Shown here: positions 26,226-35,081 of the stretch, piece after piece
Numbering within the stretch: the first letter of the stretch is position 1
How the letters are laid out: the number at the start of each line of letters is the position of its first letter
Source of the DNA: an archaeon
Lineage (GTDB): Archaea; Iainarchaeota; Iainarchaeia; Iainarchaeales; GW2011-AR10
Length of the DNA: 36,604 nucleotides
NCBI GenBank assembly: GCA_030651515.1
Contig: JAUSEO010000030.1
Coordinates: 1 to 36,604 of the forward strand
Direction of reading: 5' to 3'
Notes under the pieces: model-generated
Databases searched by the model: none
What the model was told of the DNA's origin: nothing
Seen by the model: only the letters and a program-made list of their open reading frames with translations
Translations under genes and position numbers: made by a program

Positions 26226-26594
26226 TTGGCAGACCTGGTCCTCCTTGTCCTGCTCTCCCTGGCAATGCTTCTTGGAATTGCCGCTTTTTTTCTCCTGCAA
26301 AAAATTTCTGTGCTTGAACAAAAAATTTCCAGCCTGTTGTTTGACAAGTCAAGTTCTGCCGTGCGGTTTGGAAAAATGTCAGAGCAATTAATGCCTTTTT
26401 CCGGCAGGACTCCTTTTGCTCCTGAAAATTTCCGCTTCATTGGAGCGCCTATTGACGGCATTGCCTTTGAAGACGACAGGATTGTTTTTTGCGAGTTCAA
26501 GTCCGGTGGCGCTGTCCTTTCGGAGCGGCAGAAAAAAATCAAGAAACTGGTTGAAGAAAAAAAAGTGCGCTGGGAAGAAGTCAGGCTTTCCTAG
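26226..26594 (+). CDS. Membrane-anchored endonuclease distantly related to archaeal Holliday junction resolvase (COG4741/Endonuc_Holl-like)
   Basis: TTG 26226 preceded by AGGGGTTA. N-terminal TM LADLVLLVLLSLAMLLGIAAFFLL, then FIGAPIDGIAFEDDRIVFCEFKSGGAVLSERQKKIKKLVEEKKVRWEEV with the D...ExK nuclease core. Confidence 0.85.
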   Translation: MADLVLLVLLSLAMLLGIAAFFLLQKISVLEQKISSLLFDKSSSAVRFGKMSEQLMPFSGRTPFAPENFRFIGAPIDGIAFEDDRIVFCEFKSGGAVLSERQKKIKKLVEEKKVRWEEVRLS

Positions 26595-27634
26595 TAATTC
26601 ATCCTGTAACGCAACAGGCACGCGGTTCCGCCAAGGCCGCTGAGTTTTTTCCCTGCCTCTGTTTTTGAAGAAAGTATGTGGATTTTTCCGCCGTTTTGCT
26701 CCACCATTGCCAGGAGTTCTTCTGCGTGCTTCCTGTTTTTCAAAAGGTAATCATCGCTTAAGAGAAAGTGTTCGACTGCGCCTGCCTGGATTGCTTTTTC
26801 AGAGTCTTGTGAACCAACCACTGCCATGCCGCTTCCGCGTCCCAGTTCTTCAAGGATTTTTTCCACAAGCTTTGTTTCTTTTGCCAGTTGTGACTGTGCA
26901 ATTATTTCCTCTATTGCACCGCTTTTTATAAGCTCGTTTAATCCTGTCACTCCGACTGAGTCAGTGTGCAGGTAAAAGGCTGGGAGTTTTATCCTCTTGT
27001 CTTCGAGAAATTTTTTGAAATTGTCTTTTGTAAAGCCCGGGCCTGCAAAAATTATTTTTTGTGGTGCTTCTTCAACCACTTTTTTTGCTATTGTTTCAAA
27101 GAAAACGTCTTTTTTTTCCTGGGTGAAAAACATTTTCCCGCTTTTTTGCGACCGTATGCGCGCCTTTGTCTCAAAACCCTTTTCTGCAAGCAATGCGATT
27201 TCTGCTTCCTCGTCATCAAGCACTACGATGAGTGTTTTTCCTCTTCCTGAAGCCTGTTTGGCTTCTTCGAGTCGTTCAACCTGGTAATTTTTGAGGGCTT
27301 TTTTTTTCACAAGGGTTTCTTTTGAGGGAAAAATCTCAAGTGAGTGGTGTGCCTTCATTTCCACCAGTTCAACCGGCTTTCCACCTACTATTACCCCAAG
27401 TACCCTTAGGTGCCCGCTTGACTCGTGGAATTCTATGCGCTCTGCCTCGATTTCGTAGTAAACGTTTTCCTTGGTTACCTCCATGCCTTCCTCTTTGGGC
27501 TTTATTTTTCTCTCAGTCTTAGCGCACACCACGTCCTGCGGCTCAATTATTCTTTCCAGGTGCCACAGGTCATCCATGTTGTCCGGCACGACCTCGAAAA
27601 AATTGTTTTTCCTGTCAATCTTCAAAATGCGCAT
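26591..27634 (-). CDS. pelA: Pelota (Dom34), ribosome rescue factor
   Basis: MRILKIDRKNNFFEVVPDNMDDLWHLERIIEPQDVV, IIFAGPGFTKDNFKKFL, GRGSGMAVVG and C-terminal GGTACLLRY. Confidence 0.96.
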   Translation of the reverse strand: MRILKIDRKNNFFEVVPDNMDDLWHLERIIEPQDVVCAKTERKIKPKEEGMEVTKENVYYEIEAERIEFHESSGHLRVLGVIVGGKPVELVEMKAHHSLEIFPSKETLVKKKALKNYQVERLEEAKQASGRGKTLIVVLDDEEAEIALLAEKGFETKARIRSQKSGKMFFTQEKKDVFFETIAKKVVEEAPQKIIFAGPGFTKDNFKKFLEDKRIKLPAFYLHTDSVGVTGLNELIKSGAIEEIIAQSQLAKETKLVEKILEELGRGSGMAVVGSQDSEKAIQAGAVEHFLLSDDYLLKNRKHAEELLAMVEQNGGKIHILSSKTEAGKKLSGLGGTACLLRYRMNY

Positions 27635-27757
27635 AAAAACCGCTCATTGAGCCAATAAAGCCTAAAAGAGTTAAAATACCCTCTCTGGAAAGCATTTAAA
27701 AAAAGAATTATGTTTAAGTATTTGGGCTTTTTTTGTGCCTAAGTGGGGGTAACTTTA

Positions 27758-28711
27758 ATGGTTTTTGGAAAATTTTTTGGAAGAATTTTTTTAATCATGG
27801 TTTTTTCAGTTATTGGCTCTTTTAGTGCTTTTGCCCTTGCATGCGGCGACACAATTGCAACTGACGCCATTCTCACAGAAGACCTCCTTAACTGCCCCGC
27901 AGATGGAATCACCGTTGGCGCAGACAATGTAACGCTTGACTGCCAGGGGCATAAAATAACTGGAAACGGAGACGGCTCTGGAATAGTTATTGTAGGCGTT
28001 AAAAGGACGTCTGTGGAGAATTGCTTTGTTGAGAATTTTTCAAACGGGTTTTATCTTGAAGCAACGAAAGAAAATAATTTAACCAATAATGTCATGCGGT
28101 ACAATGATAGTGGAATCTCTTTGTCTACAAGGAGCAACTACAATCTGGTTTCAGATAACCTTGCCGAAAACAACATTAACGGGTTTGAACTGTCTGGTAT
28201 AGGTCTAAACCATAACCTGGTTACCCGTAACACAGCCATAAACAACAATGTCGGTTTTTTTTCAAATGGCAGAAATAATCAGGATAATAATTACACTTAC
28301 AACCGTTCTTTTTCTAACCAATATGGGTTTATTGTGGGTGCTTGGGCATATTTTTCTGGGCCTAATGAGATATCTTCAAATGTAATTGCCAATAATTCAA
28401 AGGCCGGTATAAAAGTAAAAAATGCAATCCGGAATTTGGTTTATAATAATCTTGTTAGAAACCAGATTAACGCCACTCAAGAGAATGCCACGACTTTTTG
28501 GAATATCCAAAAAACGCCCGGGATTAATATAGTTGGTGGTCCATTCTTGGGCGGAAACTACTGGTCAGATTATAGGGGGCTTGACCTGAATGACGACGGT
28601 TTAGGTGATACCGAGGTTCCCTACGATTCCAATGGGCAAATACCGCATGATGGAGATATGTTGCCACTCGTCAGCCGAATACCGATGATAGTCCCGCCAA
28701 GGATACCATAA
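27758..28711 (+). CDS. Secreted right-handed beta-helix protein (NosD-like)
   Basis: ORF 27743..28711; ATG 27758. Signal-like N-terminus, NVTLDCQGHKITGNGDGSGI and multiple N-x-hydrophobic turn repeats. Confidence 0.85.
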   Translation: MVFGKFFGRIFLIMVFSVIGSFSAFALACGDTIATDAILTEDLLNCPADGITVGADNVTLDCQGHKITGNGDGSGIVIVGVKRTSVENCFVENFSNGFYLEATKENNLTNNVMRYNDSGISLSTRSNYNLVSDNLAENNINGFELSGIGLNHNLVTRNTAINNNVGFFSNGRNNQDNNYTYNRSFSNQYGFIVGAWAYFSGPNEISSNVIANNSKAGIKVKNAIRNLVYNNLVRNQINATQENATTFWNIQKTPGINIVGGPFLGGNYWSDYRGLDLNDDGLGDTEVPYDSNGQIPHDGDMLPLVSRIPMIVPPRIP

Positions 28712-28738
28712 CGGGTTTTGTTGAAACTCTCGTTTTGC

Positions 28739-28792
28739 TAAAATAAAAGTTATGCCAGTTTACGGGGTTTCAGCCATAACTTCCTTATTTTA
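28739..28792. repeat. Imperfect 16-bp inverted repeat (hairpin)
   Basis: TAAAATAAAAGTTATG pairs with CATAACTT-CC-TTATTTTA, 16 bp with a 2-nt bulge and 20-nt loop. Confidence 0.8.
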
Positions 28793-28851
28793 TTTTGCAG
28801 CCAGTGGCTCACTCAAATTATTATATATGTTAATCTTTTACTTAATATTGG

Positions 28852-30168
28852 ATGTTTTCCAAGAAAGGGCAGGGCGCGCTTGAATTATTGCTTTTAATCG
28901 GTGGGGCAGTACTGGTTTCAGTTATCGCTATAACCATAATTACTTCTGCAAGCGAACCGGCCGGCCAGCAGACAACAGGGAATTCTGCAGAAGCCATTTG
29001 CAGGACAAGGGGAATCGGTGGCCCATCCAGCTGCACTGGCCAAGTTACCATAAATAAGCGGGTTTTTGAGTGTAAGATTGACCCGCCAGGCAGTGGGCAA
29101 TGCACAGCTTCTTTTGGGGAAGAGGCAGGGGAATGCGGTGATGGCAAGTTGAATCCCGGGGAAGACTGTGATGGCAGTGAGTTTAATAGCGCTACTTGTT
29201 TGTCTGTTACCCAAAATGAGGATCCGCCCAGGGACGGGTCAATAGAGTGTTTTCCTCCTGAGGCCATAAACGGGTGTAACTTTGACATTTCTGACTGCAC
29301 CTGTGGAGATGGCATTAAAAATGGTGGCGATGACTGTGATGGAATTGATTTGGGTGGAGAAAATTGTTACAATCTTACTAGAAAAGACGGCGAGCTTGGT
29401 TGTTATCCTCCTGGCACTCTAAATACTTTTTGCACGTTTGATACTTCTGGCTGCAACATTGACATAGTCTGCGGTGATGGAAAAATTGGTTCTAGCGAGC
29501 AGTGTGATGATGGTGAACAGCCTCCGGATAATGGTGATGGTTGTAGCTCAACTTGCCAACTTGAGGTAAATTATTTCTGCCAAGGAGAGCCAAGCGAGTG
29601 TGGCCTAGAAGTAGATAGTTGTATTCCTCTGAGTGGAAGTGGAACTAACATTTATTTCCTAACGCAAGATGTGAGTACCCCGGATGCATACAGCTACTGC
29701 TTTTCAATAGCCTCACCTGGTATAACACTTGACTGCAAAGGCAACACCATTAATGGTGGATCAAGTGATGAAGGTGGAATAAGAGTTAATAGTACTGCTT
29801 CAAACTCGGTTGTAAGGAACTGTGACATAATTGCCGAGGGTTCTTTTAACGGTATTCAGGTTAGAGGAAACTCTAGAGAAAACGCTTCAAATGTCAAGTT
29901 GGAAAACAATACTATACATGTTAATGGCACCGGGAAAGCCATATTTTTGGAATCATATGTTACTAATGCCCTGCTTATCGGAAACGACGTGTGTGGTGGA
30001 ACCACAGACAAGTCAATCGTCATAAACAATGCGGGCAATCCGCAGGGCCAGTCCTCTGGTAATACATGTGCTGTGGATTTTTGCAGCCACGGTAACCCAA
30101 ACAGCGGGGTTTGCAAGAATATTGTAGGCGATAATGGCAACAACGACTGCGACCTTCAATGTCCATGA
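28852..30168 (+). CDS. Surface protein with class III (prepilin-like) N-terminus, DUF4215-type Cys-rich repeats and a C-terminal beta-helix-like region
   Basis: MFSKKGQGALELLLLIGGAVLVSVIAITII; CGDGKIGSSEQCDDGEQPPDNGDGCSSTC; ITLDCKGNTINGGSSDEGGIRV. Confidence 0.9.
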   Translation: MFSKKGQGALELLLLIGGAVLVSVIAITIITSASEPAGQQTTGNSAEAICRTRGIGGPSSCTGQVTINKRVFECKIDPPGSGQCTASFGEEAGECGDGKLNPGEDCDGSEFNSATCLSVTQNEDPPRDGSIECFPPEAINGCNFDISDCTCGDGIKNGGDDCDGIDLGGENCYNLTRKDGELGCYPPGTLNTFCTFDTSGCNIDIVCGDGKIGSSEQCDDGEQPPDNGDGCSSTCQLEVNYFCQGEPSECGLEVDSCIPLSGSGTNIYFLTQDVSTPDAYSYCFSIASPGITLDCKGNTINGGSSDEGGIRVNSTASNSVVRNCDIIAEGSFNGIQVRGNSRENASNVKLENNTIHVNGTGKAIFLESYVTNALLIGNDVCGGTTDKSIVINNAGNPQGQSSGNTCAVDFCSHGNPNSGVCKNIVGDNGNNDCDLQCP

Positions 30169-30211
30169 CTTTTCCTTTTTTTAACCCTTTTTCTCTGGAA
30201 TTTTCTTTAAC

Positions 30212-31633
30212 ATGTGTTCCATTGCTGGTGCTGTTTCAAAAGGGAAAAAAGGCGTTTTTTCCGTGCTTGTGGAAATGCTTTCCTTCATGAGCCACAGGGG
30301 GCCTGACGGCTTTGGCGTGGCAATCAGCGGGCAAGCGGTGAAAGCAAAGTCCATCAAGGAGTTAAGGCAAAAGCATTTGCCGGGCCAGTTGGGAATCGGG
30401 CATTCCTTGCTTTCAATTACCGGCCACGGGGCACAGCCTTTTTCTTCGTGTGATGGTAAAACCTTTTTGTGCCACAATGGCCAGTTGTACAATTACCTTG
30501 AGCTAAACGAAAACCTCGGGCAAAAGCACTCTTTTGCCTCGACTTCCGACTCTGAGACAATCCTGCATTTTCTCGAAGAGAATCGTTTTGACCCAAAAAA
30601 ATTTTTCCCAGTTTCGCGTGGAGTGTTTTCATGCGCAGTTTCTTTCAAAGACCGCCTTGTCGCCTTCCGCGATGTAATCGGTGAAAAGCCCTTGTGGTTT
30701 GGGGAAACCGAAGAATTTTTTGTTTTTGCTTCCGAACCACAGGCACTCAAGAGAATCGGTGTTGCGTTTCCATCGTCACTTTCACCAGGTTTTTCTTTAA
30801 CCGTTTCCAGGAAAGGTTTTTTGGTGAAAAAAGTTTTTTCCCTTTCAGGCTTCAAAAAAACTGTCCCAAAAAAAGCTTCTTTTGAATCTTTGCTTGGCGC
30901 ATTTGGTGAAAGCGTTTCCCTGATGGCAAAAAATGTTTCGCGTGCAGGGGTTTTGTTTTCCGGCGGAATAGATTCAAGCGTGATTGCAAAAGCGGTTTCT
31001 GAAAGCGTGAAAGAAACATGCCTTTTCACCTGCGGGGTTGAAGGAAGCCATGATCTTTCGGTTGCAGACAAGACTGCTCAAACGCTTGGCCTGAAACTTG
31101 TTGAAGCGGTCGTTGCAAAGGACGAAGTCCCGCAAATGGCATTGAGTGCTTCAAATTCTTTGTTTTTTTTTGACAAAATGCAGCTTGGAATCGGTTTGCC
31201 ATTGTTTGGAGCATGCAAAGAAGCTTCAAAAAAAGGTTTTCGCGTGGTTTTTTCAGGCCAGGGAAGCGACGAGGTTTTCTGTGGTTATTCTTATTACATA
31301 AAGGCGCTGCAGGAGAATGGTTTTTCCGGTGTGGAGAAAGAAATCCGGTCTTCTCTTGAACGAATGTGGCACCGTGACTTGTTCCGTGATGATGCCTTGT
31401 CAATGGCAAACTCTGTGGAACTGCGCCTGCCTTTTTTGGAGACAGAATTTTTGAGGCAGGCACTTGCTGTCCCTGCTTCAGAAAAAATAAAGTCACCAAC
31501 AGACGCGCTTAGAAAGCACCCTGTGCGAAAAATCGGTGAAAAACTCGGCCTGTCAGCAGAAATTGTCTCCCGCCCCAAAAATGCAATGCAGTACGGGTCC
31601 GGTTTTGCAAGAGAGCTTGAAAAATTGTTTTGA
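30212..31633 (+). CDS. asnB: Asparagine synthase (glutamine-hydrolysing)-like protein
   Basis: MCSIAGAV with Cys2 nucleophile, MSHRGPDGFG, GVLFSGGIDSSVIAKAV, SGQGSDEVFCGYSYY. Confidence 0.95.
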   Translation: MCSIAGAVSKGKKGVFSVLVEMLSFMSHRGPDGFGVAISGQAVKAKSIKELRQKHLPGQLGIGHSLLSITGHGAQPFSSCDGKTFLCHNGQLYNYLELNENLGQKHSFASTSDSETILHFLEENRFDPKKFFPVSRGVFSCAVSFKDRLVAFRDVIGEKPLWFGETEEFFVFASEPQALKRIGVAFPSSLSPGFSLTVSRKGFLVKKVFSLSGFKKTVPKKASFESLLGAFGESVSLMAKNVSRAGVLFSGGIDSSVIAKAVSESVKETCLFTCGVEGSHDLSVADKTAQTLGLKLVEAVVAKDEVPQMALSASNSLFFFDKMQLGIGLPLFGACKEASKKGFRVVFSGQGSDEVFCGYSYYIKALQENGFSGVEKEIRSSLERMWHRDLFRDDALSMANSVELRLPFLETEFLRQALAVPASEKIKSPTDALRKHPVRKIGEKLGLSAEIVSRPKNAMQYGSGFARELEKLF

Positions 31634-31637
31634 TAGT

Positions 31638-32174
31638 TCACGGCGGGAATGTGTTTCCGGAGTCAAGGTCTCTTATTGTCACAGTGCACGGGCCACTGCC
31701 GTTTGAGCGCGTCATGTTGTAGTCATAGTTTTTCTTTACTTTTACAAAAAGCGCTTCATCCTGTTTGCCTGCAGTGCATTTTATTTCCACTGCTACATTG
31801 TATTGTTCTAGCCCTTCGTTTCCCGGTTGGTCAAGGCGAGAGCCCAGAAATGTTACTTCACACTCATAGTTTTCTGGAGTGTCGTTTATTGTTTTGAGAT
31901 AACCATTTGTTTTTGTGTCAAGTTCTCCCGGGTTTGAAGGTTCTTCACAATTTCCACCTTCTGTTTGTTCAAGCGCGTGGTCCGCGAATGCTTCCGTGAT
32001 TGCCTGGTTTGCCATGAACCAGATGACCTGTTTTTTGTAGTCTGTTTTTTCAATGAATGAGTAAATCGGGCTTTTCTCGTTTTCAAGTTCAAATGGCCTT
32101 GAAAGCACAAGGGCAGTAACCAGCACGCTGATGCCGATTAAGGCGATGACTGAGTTGGTCATTCCTTTTTCCAT
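31638..32174 (-). CDS. Pilin-like or membrane-anchored exported protein (fourth in run)
   Basis: 178 aa. N-terminal hydrophobic helix NSVIALIGISVLVTALVLS, then a soluble Cys-containing domain; co-directional with three pilin-like genes. Confidence 0.7.
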   Translation of the reverse strand: MEKGMTNSVIALIGISVLVTALVLSRPFELENEKSPIYSFIEKTDYKKQVIWFMANQAITEAFADHALEQTEGGNCEEPSNPGELDTKTNGYLKTINDTPENYECEVTFLGSRLDQPGNEGLEQYNVAVEIKCTAGKQDEALFVKVKKNYDYNMTRSNGSGPCTVTIRDLDSGNTFPP

Positions 32175-32506
32175 TCAATCACCCTGCAGTAGTTTTTCAT
32201 CTCGCCAAATCTTGACTGGTTTATGCCGTTGGGCTGAAGGTCAAATATCTGGTGTCGTGCACACTCGTAGAATTCCTGGTTGTCGATTGTGTCATTGAGC
32301 CCCAGTTCTGCGCCATTCTTGTTTGTGTAAAAACCTACAATTGCCCCGTCGTTTGTTTCAGAGCCGGTTTTTTTTGCAAAACTGCCAGTGGTTGTTGCCC
32401 CGGTGTAGTAAAATGACAGCATGCTTAGTACAAAGAACACTGCAAGCAGTCCGTACGTGGCGTCAACAGAAAAAATTATTCCCCTCTTCAATCTCATTGC
32501 CTCCAC
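32159..32506 (-). CDS. Pilin-like protein (third in run)
   Basis: 115 aa. LKRGIIFSVDATYGLLAVFFVLSMLSFYY: basic residues, short polar stretch, hydrophobic helix. Confidence 0.72.
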   Translation of the reverse strand: MEAMRLKRGIIFSVDATYGLLAVFFVLSMLSFYYTGATTTGSFAKKTGSETNDGAIVGFYTNKNGAELGLNDTIDNQEFYECARHQIFDLQPNGINQSRFGEMKNYCRVIEWKKE

Positions 32507-33027
32507 ACGGCTATTGTCAGATTGGCGTCAGTCAACAGGCAGTTCCCGTTGTTGTTCCCATTGTTTATGCATTCTTCCAGCTGTCCCTTTGTGACATTCT
32601 GGTCATTGTTGTTGACCACTATTTTTCTTGTCACTGAATAATAGTTGTTCACGTCATTGTCTATTGCCTCTCCACACCCTGTGGCAGTGAAAATTTCCCC
32701 AGGCTCGGTTATTATTGCGCACCCAAATTCAAGAGGTATCCAAATGTTTTCTTTTGTCAGCCTTCCTGGTTCACTTGGTATGCAGTTTGGCAGGACCCCA
32801 ATGTATTTTGTGTAGTCATTGTTTGTGAGCCTGCATGCAATGTCCGGGCTTGCAAGCGCAAGCCTCGCAGCTCCCTCTGCAAGGGTTTCAAGTTCGCTGC
32901 TTAGCTGTGCTTCTTTTGCGTTCACTGTTTGCAGTTCGAAAAAATTCAGGAGCAATCCAAGTGCAAGCAGTACGAGTATGAGTGAAATCACGTAGTCAAG
33001 TGACAAAATCTGCCCGCGTTTATCCAT
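32494..33027 (-). CDS. Archaeal class III signal / pilin-like protein (second in run)
   Basis: MDKRGQILSLDYVISLILVLLALGLLLNFFELQ; prepilin-like (K/R)GQ...SLD plus hydrophobic helix. Confidence 0.78.
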   Translation of the reverse strand: MDKRGQILSLDYVISLILVLLALGLLLNFFELQTVNAKEAQLSSELETLAEGAARLALASPDIACRLTNNDYTKYIGVLPNCIPSEPGRLTKENIWIPLEFGCAIITEPGEIFTATGCGEAIDNDVNNYYSVTRKIVVNNNDQNVTKGQLEECINNGNNNGNCLLTDANLTIAVWRQ

Positions 33028-33033
33028 GTTTTT

Positions 33034-33483
33034 TCAGCTTCCGTCCGTTTTCTTTATTTCAAGCGTGCTTCCGCAATTGGCGTTAAACGAGTGCACTCCG
33101 ACAATGTATGGTGTGGTTTCTGTGATTGTTTCGTTTTCCAAAAGCTTGTTGTAGTCTGCATGGCCAATTGAGAGGATTATGATGTCATTTTCGGGATTGA
33201 CTGTAATGTCACAGCTTGTAACTGCAGGCCCCCCGTCCCCCTGCGAGGAGGAAAGGCTTATCCACGGGATAACATATTTGATGGTGTAATCGTCGTTTTC
33301 TTCCAAAGTATGAGCATATTTGAGTGCCTTGCCAAGGTCGCTGATTATGTGCTTTGCCTGCAGTTTTATTGAAGTTTTTTCTTGGTTGAACAAAAAGTTT
33401 TCCCCAAAAGCAGACAATGCCTGTATGAGGATGAGTGTCATCACTATTGCAATCATTAAATCCAGGCTTAGTTGTCCTTTCAT
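33034..33483 (-). CDS. Archaeal class III signal / pilin-like protein (first in run)
   Basis: MKGQLSLDLMIAIVMTLILIQALSAFGENF; KGQLSLD plus hydrophobic helix; AGGAG just upstream of the ATG. Confidence 0.82.
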   Translation of the reverse strand: MKGQLSLDLMIAIVMTLILIQALSAFGENFLFNQEKTSIKLQAKHIISDLGKALKYAHTLEENDDYTIKYVIPWISLSSSQGDGGPAVTSCDITVNPENDIIILSIGHADYNKLLENETITETTPYIVGVHSFNANCGSTLEIKKTDGS

Positions 33484-33515
33484 CTCCTAGATATTGTTTT
33501 TAGAGTTATTTAATA

Positions 33516-35066
33516 TTAGCGGCTTTTTTCGGTCAGGGGCGTTCCGGTCATTTCCTTTGGCTTTTCAAGCCCAAAGAGTTCAATGATTGTTGGCGCAATG
33601 TCTGACAGTGCGCCGTTTTTTCTGAGCCTTGTTTTCTCCAGTTTTTTGTCTTTTGAAGCAATTATGAATGGCACGGGGTTTGTGGAGTGGCTTGGGATTT
33701 TTTCGCCCAAAGGAGTTAGTTTTTCTTCTGCATTCCCGTGGTCAGAAGTGACCATTGCCGTGTAACCATTTTCAAGGGCTGTTTTGCACACTTTTTTCAG
33801 GCAGTCATCAACCACTTCAACGGCTTTAATGATTGCGGGAATGTTTGCAGAGTGCCCTACGAGGTCGGGGTTTGCATAGTTTATCACGACAAAATCAAAT
33901 TTTTTTGCAGCAAGCTGTCCGCACGCCTTTTCAGTTATCTCCTGTGCGGACATTTCTGGCGCCATGTCATAAACAGGGACTTTTTTTGACGGGACGACTA
34001 TTCTCTCCTCGTTCCTGTTCGGTGCCTCAACCTGTGAATTAAAGAAATAAGTCACGTGCGCGTACTTTTCTGTCTCGGCTATCCTTAACTGTTTCAGCTT
34101 GGCTTTTGCAATCACTTCCCCAAGGGTGTTTTTCACTTCCACTGGGTTGAAAACCGGCACGCATTTGTCTTTTGGGATTGTTTCATCTGTCTGGACAAAA
34201 GAGTAAAAGTCCACGCGTGGTTTTTTTGCCCTTGCAAAGTGGTGGAAATTTTCTTCCGTGAAGCACTTGATTAACTGCCGTATCCTGTCAGTGCGCGTGT
34301 TGAAAAAAATCACTGTGTCGCCGTCGTTTATTGCTGCAACGGGTTTTCCATTTTCCATTATGGCGGTTGGCTGGATGTAATAGTCTGTCTGGTCACCGCG
34401 TGCATAGGCGTTGTCAATTGCTTCAAACACGTTTTTTGCAGAAAAGCCTTTGCCAAGCACAAGCAGCTCAAAGGCTTTTTGTGTGCGGTCGTAATTGTTG
34501 TCCCTGTCCATGGAGTAGAATCTCCCGCAAATCCCGGCAATTTTCCCAACCCCGAGTTCCCGTGTTTTTTTCCCTATTTGTTCCGCATATTTTTTCGCGC
34601 TTTTTTCAGGTACGTCGCGGCCGTCTGCAAAAAAATGGATGAACACTTTTTCCATGCCTTCTTTTTTTCCAAGTTCAAGAAGTGCAAAAAGATGGTTTAA
34701 CGAAGAGTGCACTTGGCCATCAGAGCACAGGCCCATTAAGTGGAGTGCAGTTTTGCGCTCTTTTGCACTCCTGATTGCCCCGCGCAGAATATTGTTTTTG
34801 TAGAACCCGCCGTTTTTTATCTGGGCGTCAATCAGTGCAAGCGGCTGCCACACGGTTCTACCTGCTCCTATGTGCAGGTGGCCGACTTCGCTTGTCCCCA
34901 TTGCGCCTTGCGGCAAGCCCACGGAGTTTCCGCTTGCGCAAAGCTCTGTGTGCGGGTATTTTTCAAGCAGTGAATCATAAAAAGGCGTTTTTGCAAGTGA
35001 AATGCAGTTGCCTTTCCCTGGCGGGGCGATTCCAAAGCCATCGATTATTATGAGGGCTATTTTCAT
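33516..35066 (-). CDS. gpmI: 2,3-bisphosphoglycerate-independent phosphoglycerate mutase, bacterial GpmI type
   Basis: IIIDGFGIAPPGKGN, GAMGTSEVGHLHIGAGR, FADGRDV, GRFYSMDRDNNYDR, TSDHGNAE. Confidence 0.97.
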   Translation of the reverse strand: MKIALIIIDGFGIAPPGKGNCISLAKTPFYDSLLEKYPHTELCASGNSVGLPQGAMGTSEVGHLHIGAGRTVWQPLALIDAQIKNGGFYKNNILRGAIRSAKERKTALHLMGLCSDGQVHSSLNHLFALLELGKKEGMEKVFIHFFADGRDVPEKSAKKYAEQIGKKTRELGVGKIAGICGRFYSMDRDNNYDRTQKAFELLVLGKGFSAKNVFEAIDNAYARGDQTDYYIQPTAIMENGKPVAAINDGDTVIFFNTRTDRIRQLIKCFTEENFHHFARAKKPRVDFYSFVQTDETIPKDKCVPVFNPVEVKNTLGEVIAKAKLKQLRIAETEKYAHVTYFFNSQVEAPNRNEERIVVPSKKVPVYDMAPEMSAQEITEKACGQLAAKKFDFVVINYANPDLVGHSANIPAIIKAVEVVDDCLKKVCKTALENGYTAMVTSDHGNAEEKLTPLGEKIPSHSTNPVPFIIASKDKKLEKTRLRKNGALSDIAPTIIELFGLEKPKEMTGTPLTEKSR

Positions 35067-35081
35067 GAAAAATTGGTGCTG

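Noticed and set aside
30493-31071. 192-aa minus-strand ORF opposite asnB
   Set aside because: Antisense to clear asparagine synthase motifs.
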